Shown here piece after piece: positions 24,778 to 34,209 of a stretch of DNA of 64,000 nt. The stretch is taken from the NCBI GenBank assembly GCA_052034685.1, contig JBPOIH010000007.1:74852-138851 (forward strand), in the 5' to 3' direction. Positions within the stretch are counted from its first letter, which is position 1. Each line of letters begins with the position of its first letter. Origin of the DNA: CAYUUR01 sp052034685. Lineage in GTDB: Bacteria > Patescibacteriota > Saccharimonadia > Saccharimonadales > CAYUUR01. Position numbers and translations under genes: made by a program. The notes beneath the pieces were generated by a model that did not search any database, had not been told where the DNA came from, and saw only the letters and a list, made by a program, of their open reading frames with translations.

Positions 24778-26066
24778 TACTCGTAACGAAGCGCTTCAAT
24801 TGGATCAAGCCGCGCCGCACGACGCGCTGGCAGCGTTGCCGCTAAGAAAGCAATAGCCATAATGAGCAGAATAATCGGAAGCATCGACATGAATGGGAAT
24901 GAAAAGAGCTCAAGACCGTCAAAATCCTTGAACAATGTGTCGGCAGCAATACTACTCCCAATGCGACCTATAATGTTTGCAGCGCCAAGTGCAATAATTG
25001 CTCCCCAGAAACCAATCAGAATCGCCTCAAGACTGAACAGCAGAAAGATCTTGCCTCGTCCCATACCGAGTGCTTTCATGAGGCCGATCTCTCTGGTCCG
25101 TTCTTGTACTGCCATGAGTAAAGTATTGACGATACCAAAGCTCGCAGCAGCGAGCGCAATACCGGCGAAGATATTCAAAAAGGTTGTAATGCCGTCAATA
25201 ACGCTCGTGATAATTCCCAGCTGGTCGTCCAAAGTCGAAGCACTATATCCCTGTTCGGCTAATCGATCCTTAAGGGACTGTAGCTCTGCTTCTGGCTTCG
25301 ATGCGTCAAACTTTCCAACGACATACGGGTACTGCTCACGTTGAAAATCAGGTACACCAACTGTTGCTTTGTCAAAAGCTGTCTTCATGAACGCGTCGTT
25401 TACATTCGCAGCGTTGCCTTGTATGAGTGTTTTTTCCTGAACACCAACAATCGTAACAGGCACAGTGAATGGGCTGCCCTGACTATCTTTGAAGCCCATT
25501 TCTATGGTCTCGCCAACCGCATCTTGGTCATCACTAAAGTTAAGGATCGACACAAATGATGGCGGGAGTGTAACTTCGTGTTTGTCAGAATTGTTCTGAA
25601 CGAGTCGCCCCGCACGAAGAGGTTGGTTCAAGCCATCAACGGCCTGACCCACGGTAACCTGAAACTTCTTTGCACCATCACGGGTAAGATAGTCAGGCAC
25701 GACAGGATAAAATAACTGCACGCTCTTGATTCCTTCTGTTGCCTCAATCTTTGCAACATCTACAGAACTCAGTGTTGGTGGATTAGTAAAGTCTGCGCTG
25801 GCCTGTTTCTTGCTTGGGTCATATTCTTTAGGGTCGTCGTTACTAACTGGCCCTCCGCCCTCAGTTTTTACACTAATGATTAAGGCATCTTTTGCCCCTA
25901 CTGCAGAAACTTGTTCGTCAACGTACGTTTTAAGACCCTGGCCAACACCAGTGGTGAGCATGAGAGTGAGTGCTCCCATGAAAACTGCGCCAACAGTCAG
26001 AATCGTGCGGAGCTTGCTTTTACGTAAGTTGGAGTTAGCAGTACGGATGACATCGCGATAGTTCAT
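24777..26066 (-). CDS. ABC transporter permease, MacB/FtsX type
   Basis: MacB-like permease of 429 residues: helix 1 near residues 22-42, a large outer domain (about 50-280) of the MacB_PCD type, then three helices with the conserved QERTREIGLMKALGMGRGKIF cytoplasmic coupling region and the terminal PARRAARLDPIEALRYE. It pairs with the ATPase just upstream (4-base overlap). Such pairs move substrates across or extract lipids/peptides from the membrane. A second, related pair lies at 61.8-63.7 kb. Confidence 0.92.
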   Translation of the reverse strand: MNYRDVIRTANSNLRKSKLRTILTVGAVFMGALTLMLTTGVGQGLKTYVDEQVSAVGAKDALIISVKTEGGGPVSNDDPKEYDPSKKQASADFTNPPTLSSVDVAKIEATEGIKSVQLFYPVVPDYLTRDGAKKFQVTVGQAVDGLNQPLRAGRLVQNNSDKHEVTLPPSFVSILNFSDDQDAVGETIEMGFKDSQGSPFTVPVTIVGVQEKTLIQGNAANVNDAFMKTAFDKATVGVPDFQREQYPYVVGKFDASKPEAELQSLKDRLAEQGYSASTLDDQLGIITSVIDGITTFLNIFAGIALAAASFGIVNTLLMAVQERTREIGLMKALGMGRGKIFLLFSLEAILIGFWGAIIALGAANIIGRIGSSIAADTLFKDFDGLELFSFPFMSMLPIILLIMAIAFLAATLPARRAARLDPIEALRYE

Positions 26067-26752
26067 GACTTACCACCTTTCGCGACAATCTTGCCATCTT
26101 TGATGTGGACTTGTCGATCGCAACGTTTGGCAAGGTCTTCGTCATGTGTCACAAATATGAGCGTAATGCCTTTTTGCTTGTTGAGTTTAAAAAGCAAGTC
26201 CTCGATCTTTTGTCCGGTTGAGCTATCTAAGTTACCCGTCGGCTCATCCGCAAAGATAACTTTAGGATTGTTGACCAAAGCACGAGCGATAACGACGCGC
26301 TGCTTCTGGCCGCCGCTTAAATCCGAGGCCTTGTTCTTCACCTTATCAGCAAGATCTACCGACTTCAGCACCTCAAGTGCCTGAGCTTTACGCTTGCGCG
26401 GTGACACGCCGGCAATTTTGAGAGGCAATAGCACATTATTGAGGACAGATTCGTCACTATTTAGGAAGAACTGCTGGAATACAAAGCCAAATTCACTGTT
26501 ACGAAGTGCATCCACTTGCTTACGCTTGAGGGTGCTCGCATCTATGCCGTTTATCGTAATTGAACCTTTTGTTGGTGAATCTAATAACGCGAGAAGATGC
26601 ATGAGGGTGGATTTACCGGAGCCGCTTTTGCCAATTACCGCGATAGTTTCACCTTCGTTAATTGTGAGGTCAATGCCTTTCAGCGCGGTAAACGCAGCTT
26701 CGCCTTTACCGTAGGTTTTCGATAGTTTCTTGGTCTGTAATAATGTGTTCAT
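26063..26752 (-). CDS. ABC transporter ATP-binding protein, LolD/MacB type
   Basis: ATPase subunit with Walker A GKSGSGKSTL, signature LSGGQKQRVVIARALV, Walker B VIFADEPTGNLD and H-loop VTHDEDLAKRCD. The 229-residue length and the DEPTGNLD form are those of the LolD/MacB/FtsE group. Its stop overlaps the permease start. It is 21 bases downstream of pheT on the same strand and may share that transcript. Confidence 0.95.
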   Translation of the reverse strand: MNTLLQTKKLSKTYGKGEAAFTALKGIDLTINEGETIAVIGKSGSGKSTLMHLLALLDSPTKGSITINGIDASTLKRKQVDALRNSEFGFVFQQFFLNSDESVLNNVLLPLKIAGVSPRKRKAQALEVLKSVDLADKVKNKASDLSGGQKQRVVIARALVNNPKVIFADEPTGNLDSSTGQKIEDLLFKLNKQKGITLIFVTHDEDLAKRCDRQVHIKDGKIVAKGGKS

Positions 26753-26773
26753 GTAGGTATTAGCATAGCATGG

Positions 26774-29266
26774 TTAGCTTCGCTCGACACCTTGCTCGGC
26801 AAGATTCTTGCAGACAGTATCAAGAATGCCGTTGACTTCTTCTGTTGTGAGCGTGCGCTCAAAATGGGTTAGGCGAATTCGATAGGTAGTATGTGTTTTT
26901 GCTTGTTCTTCCTTGCGGTAAATGTTGCGTGGTTCAAGACTCCATTCATAGCCACGCTCTACGGCAAGTGGCTCAATAGTTGCAGTCAGTACTTTCGTCA
27001 AATCAGCATAGCTGAGTTCGGAAGTAAACGTCATGTCTTGCTCGGTTGATGGAAAGCGTGACAACTGCACAAAACCGCGACTCTGCGGTGTTGCCTGCTG
27101 CAACTCATCTAGTCCAAGTTCAAAGCCAGCGCTATGAACCGGTAATTTGAAACCTTGGCGCGTTTCTGCTTTAAACTCGCCAACCACACCAATGATTTCT
27201 TTGCTGCCCGCTACACCAACCAGCGCTGATCGCGTCAGGTCAAACGGTTGCGTTACAGGATAATCAAGATCTTTTGTAATTGGTTGGTACGTGAAGGTCA
27301 CGCCGAGCTGATCGCTCAAAAAATCTAAGTATTGCTTGGCCTGATAGAAAGCCGCACCAGGCAAGGTTTTTGCAGCCTTATCGGTAACCGACAGCACCAT
27401 GCTTAGTACTTCAAACTCTTTTGGCACAGGTTCCTTGCCGTCACTGCTGTGGGCCTTCTGGTGGACTTTATTCATCTCATACACAGCCATGGCGTCAATG
27501 CCAGTCTTATGATTTTGATGGACCTTATCAAGCAGGCTCGGCGTCAGACTGAGCCGGTAGTACTGCAAGTCAGGACTCAGCGCGTTGCTTAAACGGAAGG
27601 CTTCTTTAGGGTTTTGCCCTGCTTTTGTGAGCAAGTTACTGTGAACAAAGCTGTAGGTCAGCAACTCATTCGCGCCAGCCCGAGCCATGATACTTCTCAG
27701 GTTCTGCTTATAGCTAAACCGCGCGTTGTTCGGAGCTGGTGTTAGGTCGCGCAGCGGCAAGGCCTGCGGCAAATTATCGTAGCCGATCAAACGACCAACC
27801 TCTTCAACAATGTCTTCTGGGATAGCAATATCGGTCCGCCAAAACGGCGCAGTGATGGCCAACATCTCGTCCTTGCCTGAAACTTCAAACTCAACATTTG
27901 ATAGGAGTGTAGCGATGCGGTTCTTTGGTAGGGCAATACCTAGACGTTCTTCTATAAATCTTGGCCCAACTTTTACTGTGCTTGGCACGGGCAACTTGGC
28001 AGACTTGTCGTACGTTTCGCCCGCTATAACGCCCTTAGCTACATCGGAAATCATCTGGGCTGCATAGTTTAAGACATATTCATTCTGGAGCGGACTCTGG
28101 CCTTTATTAAAGCGCGTTACGGCGTCTGTAAATAACCCGTAGTGCATGCTTGTGCGTCTTATGTTGTACATGTCAAAGCTCGCGCATTCCAATATGACAT
28201 TCTTAGTTGATGCGTCAACTTCTGTCTCGGCACCGCCCATTACGCCACCGACAGCAATCGGATATTGATCAGTGGCAATCATGACTGCAGGCGCTTCAAA
28301 CTTAACTGTCTTGCCATTAAGTAGCTCTAGCTCATCACCCTTCTCGGCTTCACGCACTACAATAACTGGCTGTCCTGAGCTGAGTTTCTTAACCTTGTCA
28401 TAATCATAGGCGTGTAGTGGCTGCGCGGTGAGAATCATGCTCAGATTAGTAACGTCGACAATGTTGTTGATTGGCTTAAGGCCAACACGAGTGAGGAAAC
28501 TCTGCACGGCAATAGACGATGGCGCAACTTGCACATCAGCAATCGGCACCATCATAAAGCGCGATACGAGGTCAGTAGCTTTGTTAACAACTGTTAACGG
28601 CAGTTTCTTGGCCGGGGCTCCGAGCTTGAGCGCATGCAAGTACCAGTCTGGTGAGCGGAACTCAATATCTTGAATCCCAGCAATCTCGCGAGCTACGCCA
28701 AGGATGCCAAAGCAATCAGGGCGATGCGTAAACATCTTGTTTTCTATATCAATAATCACGTCGTCAAGTTGATAGACCTCACTCAAGCTTTTGCCTGGTA
28801 AGCAATCAACGTCAACTTCCATTATGCCTTCGTGGTCATCATTGATGGCTAGTTCTTTACCGCTGGCTAACATACCGTTGCTCACAACCCCGCGAATCTC
28901 TCGGGCTTCCAGGCGGAACTGATCTGTTTCCCAGGTACTCGGCACCACATTGCCCGGTGGAATCCACGCAACCAACATACCCTCACGGACATTTGGCGCA
29001 CCACAGACTACCTGTACAAGCCCGTCTGCGTCACGTTCGATATCTTTGCGTACTCCAGCATCATCGATCTTACACACATTAAGTTTGTCGGCATTGGCAT
29101 GCTTCTTGATGCTCACAATCTTGGCAACTACAATGCCTTCGTATCGTTCGCCTAGTGCCACAACTTCTTCAACGGCACCAAGCTGTGCACCAATCTTTGT
29201 CACCAGCTCATCAGTCGAGCACTTGATATTAGTAAACTGCTTAATCCAATTAATACTTACTTTCAT
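26774..29266 (-). CDS. pheT: Phenylalanine-tRNA ligase beta subunit
   Basis: Large subunit of PheRS (830 aa): N-terminal KVSINWIKQF, tRNA-binding (EMAP-like) domain residues about 40-150, B3/B4 editing domain, B5 domains (VGRLIGYDNLPQALP), and the C-terminal anticodon-binding ferredoxin fold ending FERTLTTEEVNGILD. In place it overlaps pheS by 4 bases (29263-29266). The size and domain order are standard. Confidence 0.97.
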   Translation of the reverse strand: MKVSINWIKQFTNIKCSTDELVTKIGAQLGAVEEVVALGERYEGIVVAKIVSIKKHANADKLNVCKIDDAGVRKDIERDADGLVQVVCGAPNVREGMLVAWIPPGNVVPSTWETDQFRLEAREIRGVVSNGMLASGKELAINDDHEGIMEVDVDCLPGKSLSEVYQLDDVIIDIENKMFTHRPDCFGILGVAREIAGIQDIEFRSPDWYLHALKLGAPAKKLPLTVVNKATDLVSRFMMVPIADVQVAPSSIAVQSFLTRVGLKPINNIVDVTNLSMILTAQPLHAYDYDKVKKLSSGQPVIVVREAEKGDELELLNGKTVKFEAPAVMIATDQYPIAVGGVMGGAETEVDASTKNVILECASFDMYNIRRTSMHYGLFTDAVTRFNKGQSPLQNEYVLNYAAQMISDVAKGVIAGETYDKSAKLPVPSTVKVGPRFIEERLGIALPKNRIATLLSNVEFEVSGKDEMLAITAPFWRTDIAIPEDIVEEVGRLIGYDNLPQALPLRDLTPAPNNARFSYKQNLRSIMARAGANELLTYSFVHSNLLTKAGQNPKEAFRLSNALSPDLQYYRLSLTPSLLDKVHQNHKTGIDAMAVYEMNKVHQKAHSSDGKEPVPKEFEVLSMVLSVTDKAAKTLPGAAFYQAKQYLDFLSDQLGVTFTYQPITKDLDYPVTQPFDLTRSALVGVAGSKEIIGVVGEFKAETRQGFKLPVHSAGFELGLDELQQATPQSRGFVQLSRFPSTEQDMTFTSELSYADLTKVLTATIEPLAVERGYEWSLEPRNIYRKEEQAKTHTTYRIRLTHFERTLTTEEVNGILDTVCKNLAEQGVERS

Positions 29267-30297
29267 TTGAACTGCCTTAGGAATTTTAGGTTTCCGCTGT
29301 GGAAATAACGCACATCGTCTATGTCGTACTTCATCATAACCAAACGGTCCAGCCCGAGACCTCCCGCAAAGCCGGTGTAGATTTCTGGGTCGATGCCGGC
29401 CATCTTAAGTACATTCGGGTTAACCATGCCCATGCCCAGTAGCTCAATCCAGCCTTCGCCGCAAACCTTACAGCCTGCTTTATCGCAGAATGGGCATGAT
29501 ATGGCCAGCTCAAAGCTTGGCTCGGTAAATGGAAAGTAGAATGGCTGGCTTTTGACTTCAATGTCTTTTTCGTAGTACTCAGACAAGAAGGTGCGAAATG
29601 TTGCTACCAAATTGCCAACGTTAATACCTTTGCCAACGTACATAAGCTCTACCTGATAGAAAGTGTGTTCGTGACGAGCGTCAACGTCTTCGTTCCGAAA
29701 GGTTCGACCTACATAAACATTGGCGATTGGTTTGCCCGCTTCAAGTAGTGGCTTGCCAGCTTTCAGCACGCGGTTTTGCATGGTGCTGACATGCGCCGGA
29801 GCAATCAGACCTTCTTCGGTCATAAAGGTATCGTAATCATCACGTGCTGGATGGCCTTCCGGAAAGTTCAAAGAATCAAACATATGGTAGGCGTCGTCTA
29901 TCTGACGTGATTCTACTGGGGCAAAACCCATGCGCTGAAAGATACCTACTACCTTGTCGAGTTCGCGCATTAACGGATGAACGGAGCCGTTTTGAGCCGG
30001 AAGTAACCCAGGTTGAGTGTCAGTTCTTACGTTAACGTCAAAAGGTGCCGTTACATCAATAGGCGCAAGACTGGAGACAGAGGACTGGAGATTGGAGACG
30101 AGGCCCTCAAGCTCTGTTTTTAGGGCATTGATTTCTTTGCCAAATGCACCGCGTTCCTTAGCGTCAAGTGTTGGGATCTCAGCATACAAACTTTTTAGTA
30201 GCGGCGAACGCAACACACTCTGTGGCTCGTCAGCTTTTTTAATCTCCGCCTTTAGCTTTTCGGCAACATCAGCAATCTTCTTGTTTGTATAGCTCAT
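29263..30297 (-). CDS. pheS: Phenylalanine-tRNA ligase alpha subunit
   Basis: Catalytic subunit (344 aa): class II motif 2 in RTFRNEDVDARHEHTFYQVE, the FTEPSFE phenylalanine-binding segment, and motif 3 GGLGLDRLVMMKY. The N-terminal coiled coil contains an unusual heptamer DNA repeat at 30069-30102 (see findings), which encodes SNLQSSVSSL in a linker between coiled coil and catalytic domain. Start at 30297: TATAAT (plus 30308-30313) lies 10 bases upstream with TGG before it (extended -10) and there is no SD. Confidence 0.97.
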   Translation of the reverse strand: MSYTNKKIADVAEKLKAEIKKADEPQSVLRSPLLKSLYAEIPTLDAKERGAFGKEINALKTELEGLVSNLQSSVSSLAPIDVTAPFDVNVRTDTQPGLLPAQNGSVHPLMRELDKVVGIFQRMGFAPVESRQIDDAYHMFDSLNFPEGHPARDDYDTFMTEEGLIAPAHVSTMQNRVLKAGKPLLEAGKPIANVYVGRTFRNEDVDARHEHTFYQVELMYVGKGINVGNLVATFRTFLSEYYEKDIEVKSQPFYFPFTEPSFELAISCPFCDKAGCKVCGEGWIELLGMGMVNPNVLKMAGIDPEIYTGFAGGLGLDRLVMMKYDIDDVRYFHSGNLKFLRQFK

Positions 30298-30334
30298 ATT
30301 TAGCTCATTATACCAGCTATGCTACTCTGGTGGT

Positions 30335-30880
30335 ATGGCTTTAAGCATAGAGATTCATAAACCACCGATCGCTGTAGATATTCCAGATAATGAACTACAG
30401 ATTTTTCTTGCAGGCCCGATACAAGGCGCCCCTGATTGGCAACAGCAGGCTACTGATATGTTGGCAGATCAGCTTAAGCACGAAGACGCCACAATTCATA
30501 TAGCAAACCCTCGCCGCGATGTGTTTAGCCAAGAGGACTTTGATTACGATGCATATAAAGAACAGGTCGGCTGGGAAAAGATAAACATCAAACGCGCCGC
30601 ACGACTTGGCGCCGTCCTCTTTTGGTTCGCTGCAGAGTCTTCTGAAGCATCTGCACCAAACCGCCCAGGCCGGCAATACGCCAAAACAACCATCAAAGAA
30701 CTGCACCGCGCCGTTGGTTGGAAGGATTATGACGCAGGCATGAACTTAGTAGTCGGCATCGAGCCCGGATTTAATGAGCGCTTGCGCTATGACCGTTTAT
30801 GTATTGAGGAGTTTGCATTGCCGGTTCATACAAGCCTTGCGGATGTTGTTGGCGCAACCATAAAGTCACTAAGTAAATAA
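30335..30880 (+). CDS. Nucleoside 2-deoxyribosyltransferase-like protein
   Basis: Flavodoxin-like fold of the nucleoside 2-deoxyribosyltransferase superfamily: ELQIFLAGPIQGAPDWQQQA matches the FLAGPI opening, and AVLFWFAAES corresponds to the D-x-x-x strand where the usual Asp is not obvious. Later RQYAKTTIKELHRAVGW matches the xxGxxxExG helix in place, but the catalytic Glu is not clear. A base-transfer or hydrolase activity on nucleosides is plausible but not proven. ATG at 30335 follows TATGCT (30318-30323) by 11 bases and is divergent from pheS, with only 37 bases between. Confidence 0.75.
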   Translation: MALSIEIHKPPIAVDIPDNELQIFLAGPIQGAPDWQQQATDMLADQLKHEDATIHIANPRRDVFSQEDFDYDAYKEQVGWEKINIKRAARLGAVLFWFAAESSEASAPNRPGRQYAKTTIKELHRAVGWKDYDAGMNLVVGIEPGFNERLRYDRLCIEEFALPVHTSLADVVGATIKSLSK

Positions 30881-30892
30881 CAGGAGTTATAT

Positions 30893-31390
30893 ATGGCACA
30901 GTTTAGTTTTGACATTGTAAGTGATTACGACAAAGCAGAGATGAATAACGTTTTTGACCAAACGCAGCGCGAAATTACAGCGCGTTACGACTTTAAAGGC
31001 ACGCCTGCAGCGATTGATTGGCTTAACGCCGAGAAAACAGGCTTCAAGATAACAGGCAACAGCGATTACCAGATAGATGCAATTCTCGACATCGTACGCA
31101 AAAAACTTGCCACGCGTGAACAGAGCCAAAAAGTCCTCGACACCACCAAAGAAGCTTCCACCAGTAACATGCAAACCACCAAAGAAGTACCGTTCCTGCA
31201 AGGGCTCGATCAAGAAAAAGCCAAGAAAATCACCAAGCTGATCCGTGACGAACTACCCAAGGTCAAGACTCAGATCCAAGGCACCGAAGTCCGCGTGACC
31301 AGTGGCAGCAAGGACGACCTCCAGACCGTCATGCAACTGCTCCGCAGTAAGGACTTCGACTTCCCTCTCAGCTTCACCAACTTCCGCTAG
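30893..31390 (+). CDS. YajQ/UPF0234 family nucleotide-binding protein
   Basis: Opens AQFSFDIVSDYDKAEMNNVFDQTQREITARYDFKG, the YajQ signature with the tandem ferredoxin-like fold. Family members bind RNA/nucleotides, and one was shown to bind cyclic-di-GMP; no c-di-GMP enzymes are seen here, so the role is open. Length 165 is normal. SD CAGGAG before the ATG; 12 bases downstream of the previous gene, so an operon. Confidence 0.92.
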   Translation: MAQFSFDIVSDYDKAEMNNVFDQTQREITARYDFKGTPAAIDWLNAEKTGFKITGNSDYQIDAILDIVRKKLATREQSQKVLDTTKEASTSNMQTTKEVPFLQGLDQEKAKKITKLIRDELPKVKTQIQGTEVRVTSGSKDDLQTVMQLLRSKDFDFPLSFTNFR

Positions 31391-31427
31391 TGTAGCTAAT
31401 AAAATATGGTCTGGTATACTTTCTGCT

Positions 31428-32837
31428 ATGCACCAACAGGCTCTGAACTACGAGAGAATTAAAGCTCAAGCACGTCACCAGTTAGAACAGAACTGGACGG
31501 GCGAGTACTACGCGCCGCACCTTGACGGCGCATTCCCTGACAACTTCCTGTGGGATACCTGCTTTGTGGCTATGGGGCTGGCTGAAGATGAGCCAATGAT
31601 AGCAGCAACGCAAATGGTTCAGTTAATGCGCTACCAGTGGCCAAATGGCATGATCGCCAACCAGAACGTTGACACAGAACGGAGCGGCACAATTATTGAA
31701 CGCCTAAACTTCCGAACAGACAAAAGCCCTGAAGCACCTGAGAAGCAACCTACCAGCGGCTTTTCTCAACCACCTATGATTGCAGAGGCAACCTGGACCG
31801 TAGCACAAGCGCTGCCCGCGCCAGAGAGACAGCGCTTCTTGGACGTCATGCTGCCAGGGATTATCTCGTACCATCAGTGGCTGTTCGACGAGCGTGACAT
31901 CAACGGCGACGGCTTACTGACACAAATCCATCCGTACGAAACAGGAATGGATAACACGCCGCCGTACGAATGGCTGGTGATGGATAGCAGGTCAAGGTCC
32001 GAACGCTTGCTAACAAGCCGGGTTATGATGGGAGTATTTGGCCCTGCCCTTGGTGCTCTAAGACGTGACTTTAAGCATGCCGACCCGGAACACCGCATGC
32101 ACAACGCTTCAGTTGCACAGTATCAACTACTCATCCGCAAACTAGCCCGTCACAGATACGACATCAATAGCATTACTGCTGACCGATCAATTCCAATCGT
32201 AGAGGATGTAACGTTCAACAGCATCTTTATGCGGGCAAACGCGCGCTTGATAGAGCTTGCGGGCATGTCCAACCAAGAACTACCGACGCAACTGCAACAG
32301 AATATTGCACGGCAACGCACAGCACTTGATAATCTTTGGGATCCGAATCTAAAATCATACTTTAGCCGTAACGCCCGCACCAAAGAACTCATAAAGATCA
32401 AGACTATCGGTTCGCTCATGCCACTATATGCGACTACGCTTGAGCCAGAACGCCGAGACCACCTCGTTGACGACCTAATCGACCCCCGACAATTCTGGAC
32501 ACGTTACCCCGTACCAAGCGTACCGTGTAAACCTGCCTTTGATGCAAAGGCACGTCCACTTCACGACCCAAACAGGTATTGGGGCGGAGCTTCTTGGCTT
32601 TGGATGAACGGTCTATTAACAGATGGCCTGGAACGCAACAATGAGCCAGAGATCGCTCGCACACTCCGCCAAAAATCTCTCAGAATGTTTGCACATACCG
32701 CCAGAAAACAGCAAAAAGGCGCATCCGAATACTACAACCCCCACACTGGCGAAGGCATTGGCGTATTCCCCTTTAGTGCAGCCGCCGCCTGGATAATGCG
32801 TTTTGCAGACATAGAATTAGCAAAAGCGCTATACTAG
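31428..32837 (+). CDS. GH63-like (alpha/alpha)6 glycoside hydrolase, copy 1
   Basis: About 469 residues from ATG 31428; the longer frame to 31302 is antisense noise. Resembles the GH63/trehalase-like fold, as in glucosylglycerate/mannosylglycerate hydrolases: FLWDTCFVAMG (acid region), GQ-like RYQWPNGMIANQ, QIHPYETGMDNTPPYEW with the D of MDNTPP as probable general acid partner, and YWGGASWLWMNGLL near the end. Both expected catalytic acids appear present, substrate unknown. TATACT (31415-31420, with TGG before it, extended -10) ends 7 bases before ATG, so leaderless. The second copy follows 4 bases later. Confidence 0.8.
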   Translation: MHQQALNYERIKAQARHQLEQNWTGEYYAPHLDGAFPDNFLWDTCFVAMGLAEDEPMIAATQMVQLMRYQWPNGMIANQNVDTERSGTIIERLNFRTDKSPEAPEKQPTSGFSQPPMIAEATWTVAQALPAPERQRFLDVMLPGIISYHQWLFDERDINGDGLLTQIHPYETGMDNTPPYEWLVMDSRSRSERLLTSRVMMGVFGPALGALRRDFKHADPEHRMHNASVAQYQLLIRKLARHRYDINSITADRSIPIVEDVTFNSIFMRANARLIELAGMSNQELPTQLQQNIARQRTALDNLWDPNLKSYFSRNARTKELIKIKTIGSLMPLYATTLEPERRDHLVDDLIDPRQFWTRYPVPSVPCKPAFDAKARPLHDPNRYWGGASWLWMNGLLTDGLERNNEPEIARTLRQKSLRMFAHTARKQQKGASEYYNPHTGEGIGVFPFSAAAAWIMRFADIELAKALY

Positions 32838-32841
32838 TTCT

Positions 32842-34209
32842 ATGATTTCTGATGACTTGGCCAGCCAAGCCCAAAAAGTGCTCGAGGACAACAATCGCTA
32901 CGACCAGTACACTGTCCCAGCGATCGGCCTATACCCACATCAATGGCTATGGGACAGCTGCTTTATTGCTATTGGTCAACGTCATTATGATGTTGTAAGA
33001 GCTCAGCAGGAAATTCTGAGCTTACTGCGCGGCCAATGGGCAAATGGCATGATCCCCAATATGGTATTCACTAAGACAGATAAGCACCGTCGCGACAGCA
33101 ACTTGTGGCGGAGTTGGCAAAGCCCGTTAGCGCCTGATGACGTTGCTACAAGCGGCATAACACAACCACCTGTGCTGGCCGAAGCAGTGGTCAAAATTGG
33201 CGAAAAACTTAGCCTACCCGAACGGCGCATGTGGTACCAGACCGTCTACAAAGCGCTCGTTCATTATCATAGCTGGCTGTACACAGAACGGGACCCGCGA
33301 CAGACAGGTATGGTATTACTGGTTCACCCGTGGGAGTCTGGGCTCGACAACACCCCGCCATGGATGTACGAGCTACATCAGCACAGCTTGCCTTGGTGGG
33401 TGGGAGCTGTAGGTACGTTGCATCTGGATAAAGTCGTTAACTTCTTCAGGCGAGACGTTCAATTCGTGCCTGCAGAACAGCGCCTTTCCACCATAGATAT
33501 CCTAGCGCTTTACAGCATCCTGCGCCGCCTGCGCCGCAAAACCTACGACACCGAGCGCATTCTATCGCATTCGTTATTAAGTATTGAAGATCTAACCTTC
33601 AATAGTATTCTGATACGCAACAATCAGCACCTCCAAAAGATTGCCAAGATCATCAAGCAGCCACTACCAGATGAACTCATGACAGCAATGAAAAAAGCGG
33701 GGGCTGCTCTGGAAGAGCTCTGGGATCCTTACCAAGGTCAATACTTTAGCCGCAACTACGCATCAAACAAACTCATCAAAATCCCAAGTATCGCCACACT
33801 CATGCCGCTGTATGCTGGTTCGATAACCAAGGAGCGCGCCGAGCAGCTGGTTCGTCTCATTATCGACAAAAAACAATACGGCGCACACTTTCCCGTACCG
33901 TCTGCGCCACTGAACTCTGAATGGTACCGAGAGATGGGCTACTGGCAAGGTCCTACCTGGGTCAACACCAACTGGCTGATTATTGACGGGCTGGAGCGAT
34001 ACGGCTACCACGATCTCGCAGCGCAGATACGTGAGCAATCGCTCAACCTGGTTAAAGAAGCGGGGTTCTATGAATACTTCTCGGCAAAAACCGGGCAACC
34101 TGCTGGCACAGATCATTTCTCATGGACGGCAGCACTAACGATTGATTTATTAGAGCAGCAAGCTAGCCACCAAAAAAGTACCAAAAACGCTTCAAAATCA
34201 GACCAATAA
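32842..34209 (+). CDS. GH63-like (alpha/alpha)6 glycoside hydrolase, copy 2
   Basis: Paralogue of the preceding gene with the same motifs: PHQWLWDSCFIAIGQ, RGQWANGMIPN, VHPWESGLDNTPPWMYE and YWQGPTWVNTNWLI, then SWTAALTIDLLE at the end. The two proteins are clearly related along their full length but diverged, so an old tandem duplication with possibly different sugar specificity is likely. Starts 4 bases after the first stop. Its 3' end overlaps the convergent VKOR gene by 47 bases. Cytoplasmic (no signal peptide), suggesting breakdown of an imported or intracellular glycoside. Confidence 0.8.
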   Translation: MISDDLASQAQKVLEDNNRYDQYTVPAIGLYPHQWLWDSCFIAIGQRHYDVVRAQQEILSLLRGQWANGMIPNMVFTKTDKHRRDSNLWRSWQSPLAPDDVATSGITQPPVLAEAVVKIGEKLSLPERRMWYQTVYKALVHYHSWLYTERDPRQTGMVLLVHPWESGLDNTPPWMYELHQHSLPWWVGAVGTLHLDKVVNFFRRDVQFVPAEQRLSTIDILALYSILRRLRRKTYDTERILSHSLLSIEDLTFNSILIRNNQHLQKIAKIIKQPLPDELMTAMKKAGAALEELWDPYQGQYFSRNYASNKLIKIPSIATLMPLYAGSITKERAEQLVRLIIDKKQYGAHFPVPSAPLNSEWYREMGYWQGPTWVNTNWLIIDGLERYGYHDLAAQIREQSLNLVKEAGFYEYFSAKTGQPAGTDHFSWTAALTIDLLEQQASHQKSTKNASKSDQ

